NCBI GenBank assembly: GCA_036676355.1
Contig: JAKFDA010000065.1
Span: forward strand, 1-22,650
Reading direction: 5' to 3'
Length of the DNA: 22,650 bases
Source of the DNA: ZC4RG42 sp036676355
Lineage (GTDB): Bacteria; Pseudomonadota; Gammaproteobacteria; Burkholderiales; SG8-39
Position numbers and translations under genes: made by a program
Notes under the pieces: generated by a model
Databases searched by the model: none
What the model was told of the DNA's origin: nothing
Seen by the model: the letters and a program-made list of their open reading frames with translations, nothing else
Shown: positions 1 to 6,696 of the stretch, in pieces
Layout of the letters: each line of letters starts with the position of its first letter
How positions within the stretch are numbered: the first letter of the stretch is position 1

Positions 1-114
1 GCTATCCGAGCCGCAGTTTATGGCGGTTTGAAGAGCGAGCTTCCTCCCGTGCGCGAATTCCGAGCAGACCTGCAATACCTCCTTAAGCTAAACTTGCGGC
101 CCCGCCAACCATGA
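1..114 (+). CDS. C-terminal end of an unrecognised upstream gene (partial)
   Basis: Frame 1 is open from the first base to a TGA at 112-114, giving about 37 residues that end in KLNLRPRQP. The stop overlaps the pstC start as ATGA (111-114), a layout typical of translationally coupled genes. The residues do not look like the C-terminus of PstS, the phosphate-binding protein usually found just upstream of pstC, and I do not recognise the family. An open frame this short can arise by chance in GC-rich DNA, so the overlap with pstC is the main support. Confidence 0.3.
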   Translation, partial: AIRAAVYGGLKSELPPVREFRADLQYLLKLNLRPRQP

Positions 115-1067
115 CTGCCGTTACTCGCAGCGGTTCCATCTCTGCCGTGAATTCCGATAGGCCCTCCAGCAACCGTCTGGCGCAGCGTCGCACGCGCGTC
201 TGGCGCGAAAAATTCATTGAATCGTTGCTGTTTCTGGCGGCATTGGTGTCGGTATTCACCACAGTCGGTATCGTCTACGTCCTGGTGAGCGAGTCGGTCG
301 TATTTTTCCAGCATGTGCCGATCGTCGATTTCCTGACCGATACGCAATGGACACCGCTGTTCGATGACAAGCACTTCGGCATCATGGTGCTGTTGTCGGG
401 AACATTGACGAGCTCCGCAGTGGCGCTATCGATCGCCATTCCGCTCGGCACTATCATCGCGATCTACCTGTCGGAGTTCGCGCCATTCAAGGTGCGTGAG
501 GTCGCCAAGCCCTTTCTGGAATTGCTGGGCGGCATACCGACCATTGTGTACGGTTACTTCGCGCTGATCTTCGTGACCCCGCTGCTGCAGCAGGTATGGC
601 CCGAATTGCCGGGTTTCAACCTGCTCTCCGCCGGGATCGTGATGGGCATCATGATCATTCCGTACGTCAGTTCCATTAGCGAAGATGCGATGCGCGCCGT
701 GCCCATGAGTTTGCGTGAGGGTTCTTATGCAATGGGCGCCACGCGCTTCCAGACGGCAGTCAAAGTCGTCGTGCCTGCGGCGTTCTCCGGCCTCGCTTCA
801 GCCTACATCCTCGGCATTTCGCGCGCGGTGGGTGAGACCATGATTCTCGCCGTGGCTGCCGGGATGCAGCCGAACCTGACGTTCGATCCGACCGAGCCGG
901 CAGCCACCATTACCGCTTATATCGTGCAGGTGGCACTGGGCGATCTGCCGCATGGCTCGATCGGTTATCAAACCATTTTCGCAGCGGGTCTCACTCTTAT
1001 GCTGCTGACGCTGACGTTCAATATCCTGGGTCACGTGCTGCGCAAGAAATACCGGGAGGCCTACTGA
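111..1067 (+). CDS. pstC: Phosphate ABC transporter permease PstC
   Basis: This is one of the two inner-membrane permeases of the PstSCAB high-affinity phosphate importer. The 318-residue product has a cytoplasmic N-terminus rich in Arg and Ser (about 1-40), then about six hydrophobic segments starting near residue 42. The cytoplasmic coupling loop of binding-protein-dependent permeases is clear in EGSYAMGATRFQTAVKVVVP, the EAA-type motif that docks on the ATPase. GGIPTIVYGYFAL and SRAVGETMILAVAAG are typical of PstC/PstA. The N-terminus is somewhat longer than in many PstC proteins. The stop TGA shares its A with the ATG of pstA, so the two are probably translated together. No Pho box can be judged because the upstream region lies outside the window. 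Confidence 0.96.
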   Translation: MTAVTRSGSISAVNSDRPSSNRLAQRRTRVWREKFIESLLFLAALVSVFTTVGIVYVLVSESVVFFQHVPIVDFLTDTQWTPLFDDKHFGIMVLLSGTLTSSAVALSIAIPLGTIIAIYLSEFAPFKVREVAKPFLELLGGIPTIVYGYFALIFVTPLLQQVWPELPGFNLLSAGIVMGIMIIPYVSSISEDAMRAVPMSLREGSYAMGATRFQTAVKVVVPAAFSGLASAYILGISRAVGETMILAVAAGMQPNLTFDPTEPAATITAYIVQVALGDLPHGSIGYQTIFAAGLTLMLLTLTFNILGHVLRKKYREAY

Positions 1068-1996
1068 TGTCCGCCGTCGCGCCGAATCTTCAGGAAATCC
1101 GCGTCATCATCGCGCGGCACAAGCGCAGGGATCTGCTGTTCGCCGTCTGCGGCGTGCTGGCCTTGATGATTGGTGTATTGACCTTTACCGCCTTGTTCGC
1201 GGATATGGCGATGAGAGGCATCCCGCGGCTGGATCTCGATTTCTTCACCAACTTCCCGTCGCGCAAGCCTGAGCGGGCGGGCATTCTTTCGGCATGGGTC
1301 GGCTCCACGCTCGTCATGATGACGACCGCCTTCTTTGCCGTGCCGCTGGGCGTCGCCGCCGGGATTTATCTGGAGGAATACGCGCCGAAGAACTGGATGA
1401 CCGACATCATCGAAATCAACATCACCAATCTCGCCGGTGTTCCATCGATCGTGTATGGCTTGCTGGCGCTTGGTTTGTTCGTGTATCAGTTCGGTTTCGG
1501 TCAGAGCATTCTGTCGGCCGGTTTGACCCTTGCGTTGTTGATCCTGCCGGTCGTGATCGTTGCCACGCGCGAGGCCATCCGCTCCATCCCGCAAATGATC
1601 CGCGAAGGCTCGTATGCCCTCGGCGCCACGCAATGGCAGACCGTGCGCGATCACATCGTGCCCTATTCGATGCCCGGCATTCTCACCGGCGTGATCATCG
1701 GCATGGCGCGCGCCATCGGCGAAACCGCGCCGGTGATCACCATCGGTGCGCTGACCTTCATTGCCTTCCTGCCGCCCAGCCCGCTCCAGCAGGAACCGCC
1801 GTTCATCAATTTCGATTGGCTGTTCTCGCCTTTCAGCGTGATGCCTATCCAGATGTTCAACTGGACATCGCGTCCTGAAGCCGAATTCCAGATCAACGCT
1901 GCAGCTGCCGGTTTCGTGCTGGTCCTGATGACCTTGGCGATGAATGGGCTGGCAATCTGGATTCGCTATCGCTTGCGCAAGAACATCAAGTGGTAA
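1067..1996 (+). CDS. pstA: Phosphate ABC transporter permease PstA
   Basis: This is the second permease of the PstSCAB phosphate importer and pairs with PstC in the inner membrane. The 309-residue product has an N-terminal membrane segment near 24-48, a periplasmic region with a hydrophilic stretch (FFTNFPSRKPERAGI) and further membrane helices. It carries YLEEYAPKNWMTDIIEINI and GVPSIVYGLLALGLFV, both characteristic of PstA, and the EAA-type coupling loop EGSYALGATQWQTVRDHIVP followed by RAIGETAPVITIGAL. It starts in a TGATG overlap with pstC and ends in a TAATG overlap with the likely pstB start, so the three genes form a tight operon. The length is normal for the family and there is no sign of damage. 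Confidence 0.96.
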   Translation: MSAVAPNLQEIRVIIARHKRRDLLFAVCGVLALMIGVLTFTALFADMAMRGIPRLDLDFFTNFPSRKPERAGILSAWVGSTLVMMTTAFFAVPLGVAAGIYLEEYAPKNWMTDIIEINITNLAGVPSIVYGLLALGLFVYQFGFGQSILSAGLTLALLILPVVIVATREAIRSIPQMIREGSYALGATQWQTVRDHIVPYSMPGILTGVIIGMARAIGETAPVITIGALTFIAFLPPSPLQQEPPFINFDWLFSPFSVMPIQMFNWTSRPEAEFQINAAAAGFVLVLMTLAMNGLAIWIRYRLRKNIKW

Positions 1997-2811
1997 TGAC
2001 GGCACGTCCCCTACAAGAGTCCAGAGTCCGCGACATGATGACTTCCGATATGCAACCCAAGGCCGAAGTGAAGAACCTGAATTTTTATTACGGTTCGTTC
2101 CAGGCGTTGAAAAATCTCAACATGCCGGTTCACGACAAGAAAGTCACCGCATTGATCGGCCCGTCGGGATGCGGCAAGTCGACATTTTTGCGCTGCTTCA
2201 ACCGTATGCACGATCTGTATCCCGGCAATCGCTACGAAGGGGACATCCGGCTGCATCCGGACGATACCAACCTGCTCGCGCGCGAGGTCGACCCGATCGA
2301 AGTGCGCATGCGCATCAGCATGGTGTTCCAGAAGCCCAATCCGTTTCCGAAATCCATTTTCGAGAACGTCGCGTACGGCTTGCGCGTGCGGGGCGAGCGC
2401 AATCGTCGAATGCTCGAAGAGCGTGTCGAAACCGCGTTACGCGGCGCGGCGTTGTGGGATGAAGTGAAGGATCGGCTGGACGATCTGGCGTACAACCTGT
2501 CCGGCGGGCAACAGCAGCGCCTGTGTATCGCACGGGCGCTGGCGACCGATCCGGAAATCATGCTGTTCGACGAACCGACTTCCGCGCTTGACCCGATCGC
2601 CACCGCGAGCATCGAGGAACTCATCGCCGATCTGAAGCACAAGGTGACCATTCTGATCGTCACGCACAATATGCAGCAGGCCGCGCGCGTTTCGGACTAT
2701 ACCGCCTACATGTATCTCGGCGAACTGATCGAGTTCGATGTCACCGACAACATCTTCATCAAGCCGAAGAAGAAGCAGACGGAAGACTACATTACCGGCC
2801 GCTTCGGATAA
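1996..2811 (+). CDS. pstB: Phosphate ABC transporter ATP-binding protein PstB
   Basis: This cytoplasmic ATPase powers the PstCA channel. From the ATG at 1996 the product is 271 residues, with Walker A GPSGCGKST (55-63), the Q-loop FQKPNPFPKSIFENVAYG (from 111), the ABC signature LSGGQQQR (168-175), Walker B IMLFDEP (188-194) and the H-loop VTHN (His224). NPFPKSIFENVAYG is diagnostic of PstB among ABC ATPases. The start is uncertain. A TAATG overlap with pstA favours 1996. An ATG at 2035 would give the 258-residue length usual for the family, and a GTG lies at 1990. A strong stem-loop begins inside the last codons. The next gene is dtd rather than the often-linked phoU. Confidence 0.96.
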   Translation: MTARPLQESRVRDMMTSDMQPKAEVKNLNFYYGSFQALKNLNMPVHDKKVTALIGPSGCGKSTFLRCFNRMHDLYPGNRYEGDIRLHPDDTNLLAREVDPIEVRMRISMVFQKPNPFPKSIFENVAYGLRVRGERNRRMLEERVETALRGAALWDEVKDRLDDLAYNLSGGQQQRLCIARALATDPEIMLFDEPTSALDPIATASIEELIADLKHKVTILIVTHNMQQAARVSDYTAYMYLGELIEFDVTDNIFIKPKKKQTEDYITGRFG

Positions 2812-2820
2812 GCGGCCGGT
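2794..2820 (+). terminator. Perfect 11-bp stem-loop at the end of pstB
   Basis: The arms ACCGGCCGCTT (2794-2804) and AAGCGGCCGGT (2810-2820) pair perfectly around the loop CGGAT, and the pstB stop codon sits at the loop/3'-arm junction. No run of T follows (TAAGTGG), so this is either a terminator without a classical U-tract or a 3'-end stabilising hairpin. It probably marks the end of the pst transcript. Confidence 0.5.
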
Positions 2821-3027
2821 TAAGTGGCAGTGGGAGCCGAGAGTTAAGAGTCAACGGTGGCCCGCTCTCCGGCACGCCTCTCTGTCGATTGCTTATGGTC
2901 GCGCCGCGTCGCGGCTTGCGCGGAATGCCGGCGGGAGCATGATGATTCGTAGCCATTCCCCTGCATGCGGGAGTCCGATTCGTCACTCCGACTGCTTTTT
3001 GCTCTCCCCGCGCTCGACCGTAGTTTC

Positions 3028-3489
3028 ATGATTGCCCTGCTCCAACGTGTCACGCAAGCCAGCGTCACGGTCGACGACAAAGTCGTCGGCGCAATCGGCG
3101 CCGGCTTGCTCGTTCTGCTGTGCGCCGAGCGCGGCGATACGGCAGCCAATGCGGCGCGCCTGGTCGAGCGCCTGCTCAACTATCGCGTATTCGGCGACGG
3201 GGCCGGCAGGATGAACCGCTCACTGCGCGATACGGGCGGCGGTTTGCTGCTGGTGCCGCAATTCACGCTTGCCGCCGATACCTCGCGCGGTAATCGGCCG
3301 AGCTTCACGCCGGCCGCGGATCCCGCGTCGGGACGCGCGCTGTTCGATATCGCGGTACGGCATGCGCGCGCTGCCCATGCCGATGTGGCAACCGGCTGTT
3401 TCGGGGCCGATATGCAAGTCCATCTGATCAACGACGGCCCCGTCACTTTGACGTTGCGTGTCGAACCGGCCCCATCGGATGCGACGTGA
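3028..3489 (+). CDS. dtd: D-aminoacyl-tRNA deacylase (DTD)
   Basis: This cytoplasmic enzyme hydrolyses D-aminoacyl-tRNAs (D-Tyr and others, and Gly-tRNA-Ala), recycling tRNA and keeping D-residues out of protein. The 153-residue product has the DTD start MIALLQRVTQASV, the central LNYRVFGD...GRMNRSL region and the second active-site motif NDGPVT near the C-terminus. The first active-site motif, usually SQFTL, reads PQFTLAADTSRGNRPSF here, with Pro in place of Ser. The ATG at 3028 matches the family N-terminus; the frame stays open upstream to 2965 but without family resemblance. No strong ribosome binding site is visible. The gene stands alone between pstB and tpiA in a 216-bp and a 157-bp gap. 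Confidence 0.93.
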   Translation: MIALLQRVTQASVTVDDKVVGAIGAGLLVLLCAERGDTAANAARLVERLLNYRVFGDGAGRMNRSLRDTGGGLLLVPQFTLAADTSRGNRPSFTPAADPASGRALFDIAVRHARAAHADVATGCFGADMQVHLINDGPVTLTLRVEPAPSDAT

Positions 3490-3498
3490 TCCATGTCA

Positions 3499-3521
3499 GC
3501 GCGGAACGCGCGGTTCCGTGC
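3499..3521 (+). other. Stem-loop just downstream of dtd
   Basis: GCGCGGAAC (3499-3507) pairs with GTTCCGTGC (3513-3521) around a 5-nt loop, giving nine pairs including one G-U. It begins 10 bases after the dtd stop. There is no T-run after it, so a terminator role is only possible. Confidence 0.35.
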
Positions 3522-3590
3522 ATGCGACTGCAAGGATCCCATTTCCCCGCCGAATCACCCGCTGATCCTGTCGTCGCAGCCCAACTTTCA

Positions 3591-3620
3591 TTGACCGTTC
3601 CCCTCTCAAAACGGTAAGAT
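3591..3620 (+). promoter_or_regulatory. Candidate sigma-70 promoter for tpiA-secG
   Basis: TTGACC (3591-3596; five of six bases of the -35 consensus) and TAAGAT (3615-3620; four of six of the -10 consensus) are separated by 18 bp. Transcription would start near 3627, about 20 bases before the tpiA ATG. It lies in the only sizeable gap before tpiA, which supports a new transcription unit here. It could also read through secG, the tRNA and nuo. Confidence 0.5.
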
Positions 3621-3646
3621 CGCTCGGTTTTGTTTCAGGCGGTCCA

Positions 3647-4405
3647 ATGCGCAAAAAACTGGTCGCTGGAAACTGGAAAATGCACGGCGGCCTCGCGGCC
3701 AACCAGCGCTTGCTCGAGGGTTTGAAATCGAGTGCGGCGCGATGGGCGGGCGTGTCGAGTGCGGTGTGTGCGCCGTTTCCCTATTTGCAGCAGGTACGCG
3801 ACAGCTTGCGCGGATCGCCGATCGCCTGGGGCGCTCAAACATTGAGCGAACACGATGTCGGCGCGTACACCGGCGAAGTGTCGGGCGCGATGTTGCGTGA
3901 GTTCGAGTGCCGTTACGTCATCGTCGGACATTCGGAACGGCGACAACTGTACGGCGAACGGGACGCGCAGATCGCGGCGAAGTTTCAGGCCGCGCAGCGC
4001 GCGGGCTTGACGCCCATCCTGTGCGTGGGTGAGACGCTGGCCGAGCGCGAACAGGGCGCCACCGAAGAAGTGGTGGGGCGGCAACTGGATGCGGTGCTCA
4101 ACAGCGCGGGTGTGGCGGCGTTGCGCGAAGCCGTGCTGGCGTATGAGCCGGTCTGGGCGATCGGCACAGGGCGTACGGCGGCGCCGGAGCAGGCGCAGGC
4201 AGTGCATCGGTTCCTGCGCGAACGGGTCGCCGGGCACGACGGCGCAGTGGCGGCGGAAGTGCAGATTTTGTATGGCGGTAGCGTGAAGGCGGCCAATGCG
4301 GCCGAGCTTTTTACGATGCCGGATCTGGATGGCGGATTGATTGGCGGTGCATCGCTGGTCGCGGAGGACTTCATCGCGATCTGCGAGGCAGCGAAAACGG
4401 AATAG
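3647..4405 (+). CDS. tpiA: Triose-phosphate isomerase
   Basis: This cytoplasmic enzyme interconverts dihydroxyacetone phosphate and glyceraldehyde 3-phosphate in glycolysis and gluconeogenesis. The 252-residue TIM barrel has all catalytic residues: Asn9 and Lys11 in NWKMHG, His95 in VGHSERR and Glu167 in AYEPVWAIGTGRTA, the last followed by the phosphate-closing flexible loop. The phosphate-binding YGGSV (209-213) and GGLIGGASL (229-237) are also present. The length is normal. The start ATG at 3647 matches the family N-terminus and lies about 20 bases after the predicted transcription start. The secG gene follows 35 bases downstream, an arrangement shared by many proteobacteria. Confidence 0.98.
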   Translation: MRKKLVAGNWKMHGGLAANQRLLEGLKSSAARWAGVSSAVCAPFPYLQQVRDSLRGSPIAWGAQTLSEHDVGAYTGEVSGAMLREFECRYVIVGHSERRQLYGERDAQIAAKFQAAQRAGLTPILCVGETLAEREQGATEEVVGRQLDAVLNSAGVAALREAVLAYEPVWAIGTGRTAAPEQAQAVHRFLRERVAGHDGAVAAEVQILYGGSVKAANAAELFTMPDLDGGLIGGASLVAEDFIAICEAAKTE

Positions 4406-4440
4406 CGAACCAGCCGTTGAGGCTGAACAGACTGCGATAA

Positions 4441-4845
4441 ATGAATTTTTGGCACACAGCGCTATTAGTCGTACACATCATCGCGGCAGTGGGAATTATC
4501 GTCCTGGTGCTGTTGCAGCAGGGCAAGGGCGCCGACATGGGCGCGGCGTTCGGCGGCGGCTCTTCGGGCAGCCTGTTCGGCGCCACCGGTTCGGCGAACT
4601 TCCTTTCCCGCTCGACAGCGACATTGGCAGTGGTTTTCTTCCTGACCAGCCTGGGGCTCGCCTATGTGGCGACGAACAAGCCCGCTGACAGCGGCTCGGT
4701 GATGGACGCGGCGCCTGTTCCGACGGTTCCCGCGCCGGCCAACGAAGTGCCGCAGCCGAGTGACGTACCGCAACCGGGCGGGGCGGCGCAACCCTCCGCG
4801 CCGGCCGGGGCGCCGGGCTCGGCGGTGGATCAGGTGCCCAAGTAA
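4441..4845 (+). CDS. secG: Preprotein translocase subunit SecG
   Basis: SecG is the small accessory subunit of the SecYEG channel that moves unfolded proteins across the inner membrane. The 134-residue product has two membrane segments (about 6-25 and 57-77) joined by the family's Gly-rich cytoplasmic loop, QQGKGADMGAAFGGG then SGSLFGATGSANFL. The C-terminal 50 or so residues are a Pro/Ala-rich low-complexity tail (QPSDVPQPGGAAQPS and similar), which is common and variable in SecG of this group. It follows tpiA by 35 bases and precedes tRNA-Leu(GAG); the same secG/tRNA-Leu neighbourhood exists in Escherichia coli (secG-leuU). No clear ribosome binding site precedes the ATG. Confidence 0.97.
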   Translation: MNFWHTALLVVHIIAAVGIIVLVLLQQGKGADMGAAFGGGSSGSLFGATGSANFLSRSTATLAVVFFLTSLGLAYVATNKPADSGSVMDAAPVPTVPAPANEVPQPSDVPQPGGAAQPSAPAGAPGSAVDQVPK

Positions 4846-4878
4846 GAATTGGATTGCGGGTGCATGCACTCGATACAA

Positions 4879-4963
4879 GCCGACGTGGTGGAATTGGTAG
4901 ACACGCTATCTTGAGGGGGTAGTGGCGAGAGCCGTGAGAGTTCGAGTCTCTCCGTCGGCACCA
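4879..4963 (+). tRNA. tRNA-Leu (anticodon GAG)
   Basis: This is an 85-nt class II tRNA. The acceptor stem GCCGACG/CGTCGGC is perfect, followed by discriminator A and an encoded CCA (4961-4963). The anticodon stem CTATC/GGTAG closes the loop TTGAGGG, giving anticodon GAG, which reads CUC and CUU leucine codons. The long variable arm TGGCGAGAGCCGT, expected for tRNA-Leu, and the T arm GAGAG-TTCGAGT-CTCTC are intact. It lies between secG and nuoA and corresponds in position and anticodon to leuU of E. coli. Confidence 0.97.
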
Positions 4964-4971
4964 TAGAAATG

Positions 4972-4994
4972 AAACGCGGCGTTAAGGCGTTTTT
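4972..4994 (+). terminator. Possible weak terminator after tRNA-Leu
   Basis: AAACGC (4972-4977) can pair with GCGTTT (4987-4992) around a 9-nt loop and runs into five T residues (4990-4994). The stem is short, so some transcription may continue into nuoA. It sits nine bases after the CCA end of the tRNA. Confidence 0.4.
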
Positions 4995-5006
4995 AGCGGT
5001 GAAAGC

Positions 5007-5084
5007 GGAACTTGGCGCGTGGCGCCTGTTCCAGATGATTGGAAGGGCGCGAACCTGAACGGCCGTCGGCCTGACTTCGCGCCT
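5007..5084 (+). promoter_or_regulatory. Two consecutive stem-loops in the nuoA leader
   Basis: The first hairpin (5007-5032) pairs GGAAC with GTTCC and GGCGC with GCGCC around the loop GTG, with a small internal bulge. The second (5045-5084) has outer arms GGCGCGAA (5046-5053) and TTCGCGCC (5076-5083) and an inner stem GGCC-gtc-GGCC (5061-5071). They end about 18 bases before the nuoA ATG. I could not pick a convincing -35/-10 pair in the 4964-5102 gap. The pairing is read directly; a regulatory or mRNA-stabilising role is inference. Confidence 0.45.
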
Positions 5085-5102
5085 CTAGGAAAGTGGTAGA
5101 GC

Positions 5103-5459
5103 ATGCTCGCGGAATACGTCCCGGTTCTTTTGTTCATCCTGGTCGCTCTGGGATTCGGCGCCCTGTTGCTCGGGTTGGGTTGGACGCTTGCGCCGAATCG
5201 CCCCGACGCGGAAAAACTTTCCCCTTACGAGTGCGGCTTCGAGGCATTCGAGGACGCGCGCATGAAATTCGACGTGCGCTACTACCTCGTCGCCATCCTG
5301 TTCATTCTGTTCGACCTGGAAATCGCGTTTCTCTTTCCGTGGGCGGTGTCGCTCAACGATACGGGTGCGTTCGCGTTCTGGTCGATGATGGTTTTCCTGG
5401 CCATTCTCGTGGTGGGTTTCATCTACGAGTGGAAGAAAGGCGCGCTGGAGTGGGAGTAG
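5103..5459 (+). CDS. nuoA: NADH-quinone oxidoreductase subunit A
   Basis: NuoA is a small membrane subunit of complex I next to NuoH at the quinone chamber. The 118-residue product has three membrane segments (about 6-30, 60-83 and 91-110). The conserved loop PYECGFEAFEDARMKFDVRYY holds the Cys used in other species to monitor the active/deactive switch. The acidic pair in FILFDLEIAFLFPW (Asp71, Glu73) lies in the second helix, as in the family. AGGA at 5087-5090 is a somewhat distant ribosome binding site. It opens the 14-gene nuo operon; nuoB follows 27 bases later. Confidence 0.97.
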   Translation: MLAEYVPVLLFILVALGFGALLLGLGWTLAPNRPDAEKLSPYECGFEAFEDARMKFDVRYYLVAILFILFDLEIAFLFPWAVSLNDTGAFAFWSMMVFLAILVVGFIYEWKKGALEWE

Positions 5460-5486
5460 TCGCCACTACAGGCTTGAGGATTAGTC

Positions 5487-5963
5487 ATGGGTATTGAAGG
5501 CGTATTGCAAGAAGGCTTCGTCACGACGACGCTGGACAAGGTGATCAACTGGACGCGCACCGGCTCGATGTGGCCGATGACGTTCGGGTTGGCCTGTTGT
5601 GCGGTGGAAATGATGCACGCCGGCGCTGCGCGTTATGACCTGGATCGTTTCGGCATCGTGTTCCGTCCGAGTCCGCGACAGTCCGACGTGATGATCGTGG
5701 CCGGCACGCTATGCAACAAGATGGCGCCTGCGCTGCGCAAGGTTTACGACCAGATGCCCGAGCCGCGCTGGGTGATTTCGATGGGCTCCTGTGCCAACGG
5801 TGGTGGTTACTACCACTACAGCTATTCGGTGGTGCGCGGTTGCGATCGCATCGTCCCGGTGGACATTTACGTTCCGGGTTGCCCCCCCACCGCGGAGGCG
5901 CTGCTGTACGGCATTCTGCAGCTGCAGAACAAGATCCGCCGCACCAACACGATCGCCCGCTAA
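5487..5963 (+). CDS. nuoB: NADH-quinone oxidoreductase subunit B (N2 cluster)
   Basis: NuoB carries the terminal [4Fe-4S] cluster N2, which hands electrons to quinone at the junction of the hydrophilic and membrane arms. The 158-residue product has the tandem cysteines of GLACCAVEMMHA (Cys37, Cys38), Cys102 in SMGSCANGGGYYHYSYSVV and Cys132 in YVPGCPPTAEALLYGI, a complete ligand set. It belongs to the short NuoB type without an extended C-terminus. GAGGA six bases before the ATG is a good ribosome binding site. The nuoC gene starts three bases after the stop. Confidence 0.98.
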   Translation: MGIEGVLQEGFVTTTLDKVINWTRTGSMWPMTFGLACCAVEMMHAGAARYDLDRFGIVFRPSPRQSDVMIVAGTLCNKMAPALRKVYDQMPEPRWVISMGSCANGGGYYHYSYSVVRGCDRIVPVDIYVPGCPPTAEALLYGILQLQNKIRRTNTIAR

Positions 5964-5966
5964 TTC

Positions 5967-6590
5967 ATGAGTACCAAATTAACCACGCTGAAAAGCGCGC
6001 TTGAGACAGCCTTGGGCGACAGAATCGTGCGCCTCGACGAACTGCTCGGCGAACTCACGCTTGTAATCAAGCCGTCGGACTACCTCGCCGTCACCCGCAC
6101 TTTGCGCGACCACGCCGAATTGCACTTCGAGCAGTTGATCGATCTGTGCGGTGTGGATTACTCGTCCTACGGCGACGGCGCATGGGAAGGTCCGCGCTTC
6201 GCGTCAGTGCTGCACCTGCTGTCGCTCAAGCACAACTGGCGCTTGCGTGTGCGCACCTTCGCGGCCGAAGACGATTTTCCGGTGGTCGATTCGGTGACGT
6301 CGGTATGGCCGAGCGCCAACTGGTTCGAGCGTGAAGCGTTCGATCTGTTTGGCATCATGTTCACCGGCCACGACGACCTGCGTCGCATCCTGACCGACTA
6401 CGGTTTTGTCGGTCATCCGTTCCGCAAGGATTTTCCGGTGTCCGGCACCGTCGAAATGCGTTACGACTCGGAGCAGAAGCGCGTCATCTACCAGCCAGTC
6501 ACCATCGAGCCGCGCGAGATCGTCCCGCGCATCATTCGCGAAGAAAACTACGCCGACCACGGCCCCGGCGTGCAACAGGTGAAGCAATGA
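5967..6590 (+). CDS. nuoC: NADH-quinone oxidoreductase subunit C (30 kDa type)
   Basis: NuoC is a structural hydrophilic subunit of the quinone-reducing connecting module and packs against NuoD. The 207-residue product carries the 30-kDa-subunit signature, from FEREAFDLFGIMFTGHDDL through RRILTDYGFVGHPFRKDFP. It is a stand-alone NuoC, not the NuoCD fusion of enterobacteria. It starts three bases after nuoB, so coupled translation is likely. The 106-bp gap before nuoD is filled by a long inverted repeat. Confidence 0.97.
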   Translation: MSTKLTTLKSALETALGDRIVRLDELLGELTLVIKPSDYLAVTRTLRDHAELHFEQLIDLCGVDYSSYGDGAWEGPRFASVLHLLSLKHNWRLRVRTFAAEDDFPVVDSVTSVWPSANWFEREAFDLFGIMFTGHDDLRRILTDYGFVGHPFRKDFPVSGTVEMRYDSEQKRVIYQPVTIEPREIVPRIIREENYADHGPGVQQVKQ

Positions 6591-6605
6591 ACGGCAAAAT
6601 CCTGG

Positions 6606-6681
6606 ACCACAGAGCACACAGAGCACACAGAGAAAAACTGCGTGTGTTTGTCGTCTCTGTGCTCTCTGTGTCCTCTGTGGT
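6606..6681 (+). repeat. CACAGAG-type inverted-repeat element between nuoC and nuoD
   Basis: A 27-base left arm (6607-6633) and right arm (6654-6680) are complementary at 24 of 27 positions, with a 20-base loop and one further A-T pair outside. The left arm is three tandem 9-mers of the form CACAGAGCA. The element ends 15 bases before the nuoD ATG and would make a long hairpin in the nuo transcript. A degenerate relative lies before nuoE. I recall similar ACCACAGAG...CTCTGTGGT elements as common dispersed repeats in proteobacterial genomes; that is memory, not a search. Confidence 0.85.
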
Positions 6682-6696
6682 TAAAGATCTTTAGCA

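Noticed and set aside
2971..3003. GGAGT/ACTCC stem followed by CTTTTTG before dtd
   Set aside because: The stem has only five pairs with a 10-base loop and the T-run is several bases away; too weak to call a terminator.
4860..4869. GTGCATGCAC palindrome before the tRNA
   Set aside because: A single 10-bp palindrome with no repeat partner or clear position relative to a promoter is likely chance.
4850..4877. TTGGAT / GATACA pair with 17-bp spacing before tRNA-Leu
   Set aside because: The predicted transcription start would fall inside the mature tRNA, so it cannot be its promoter.
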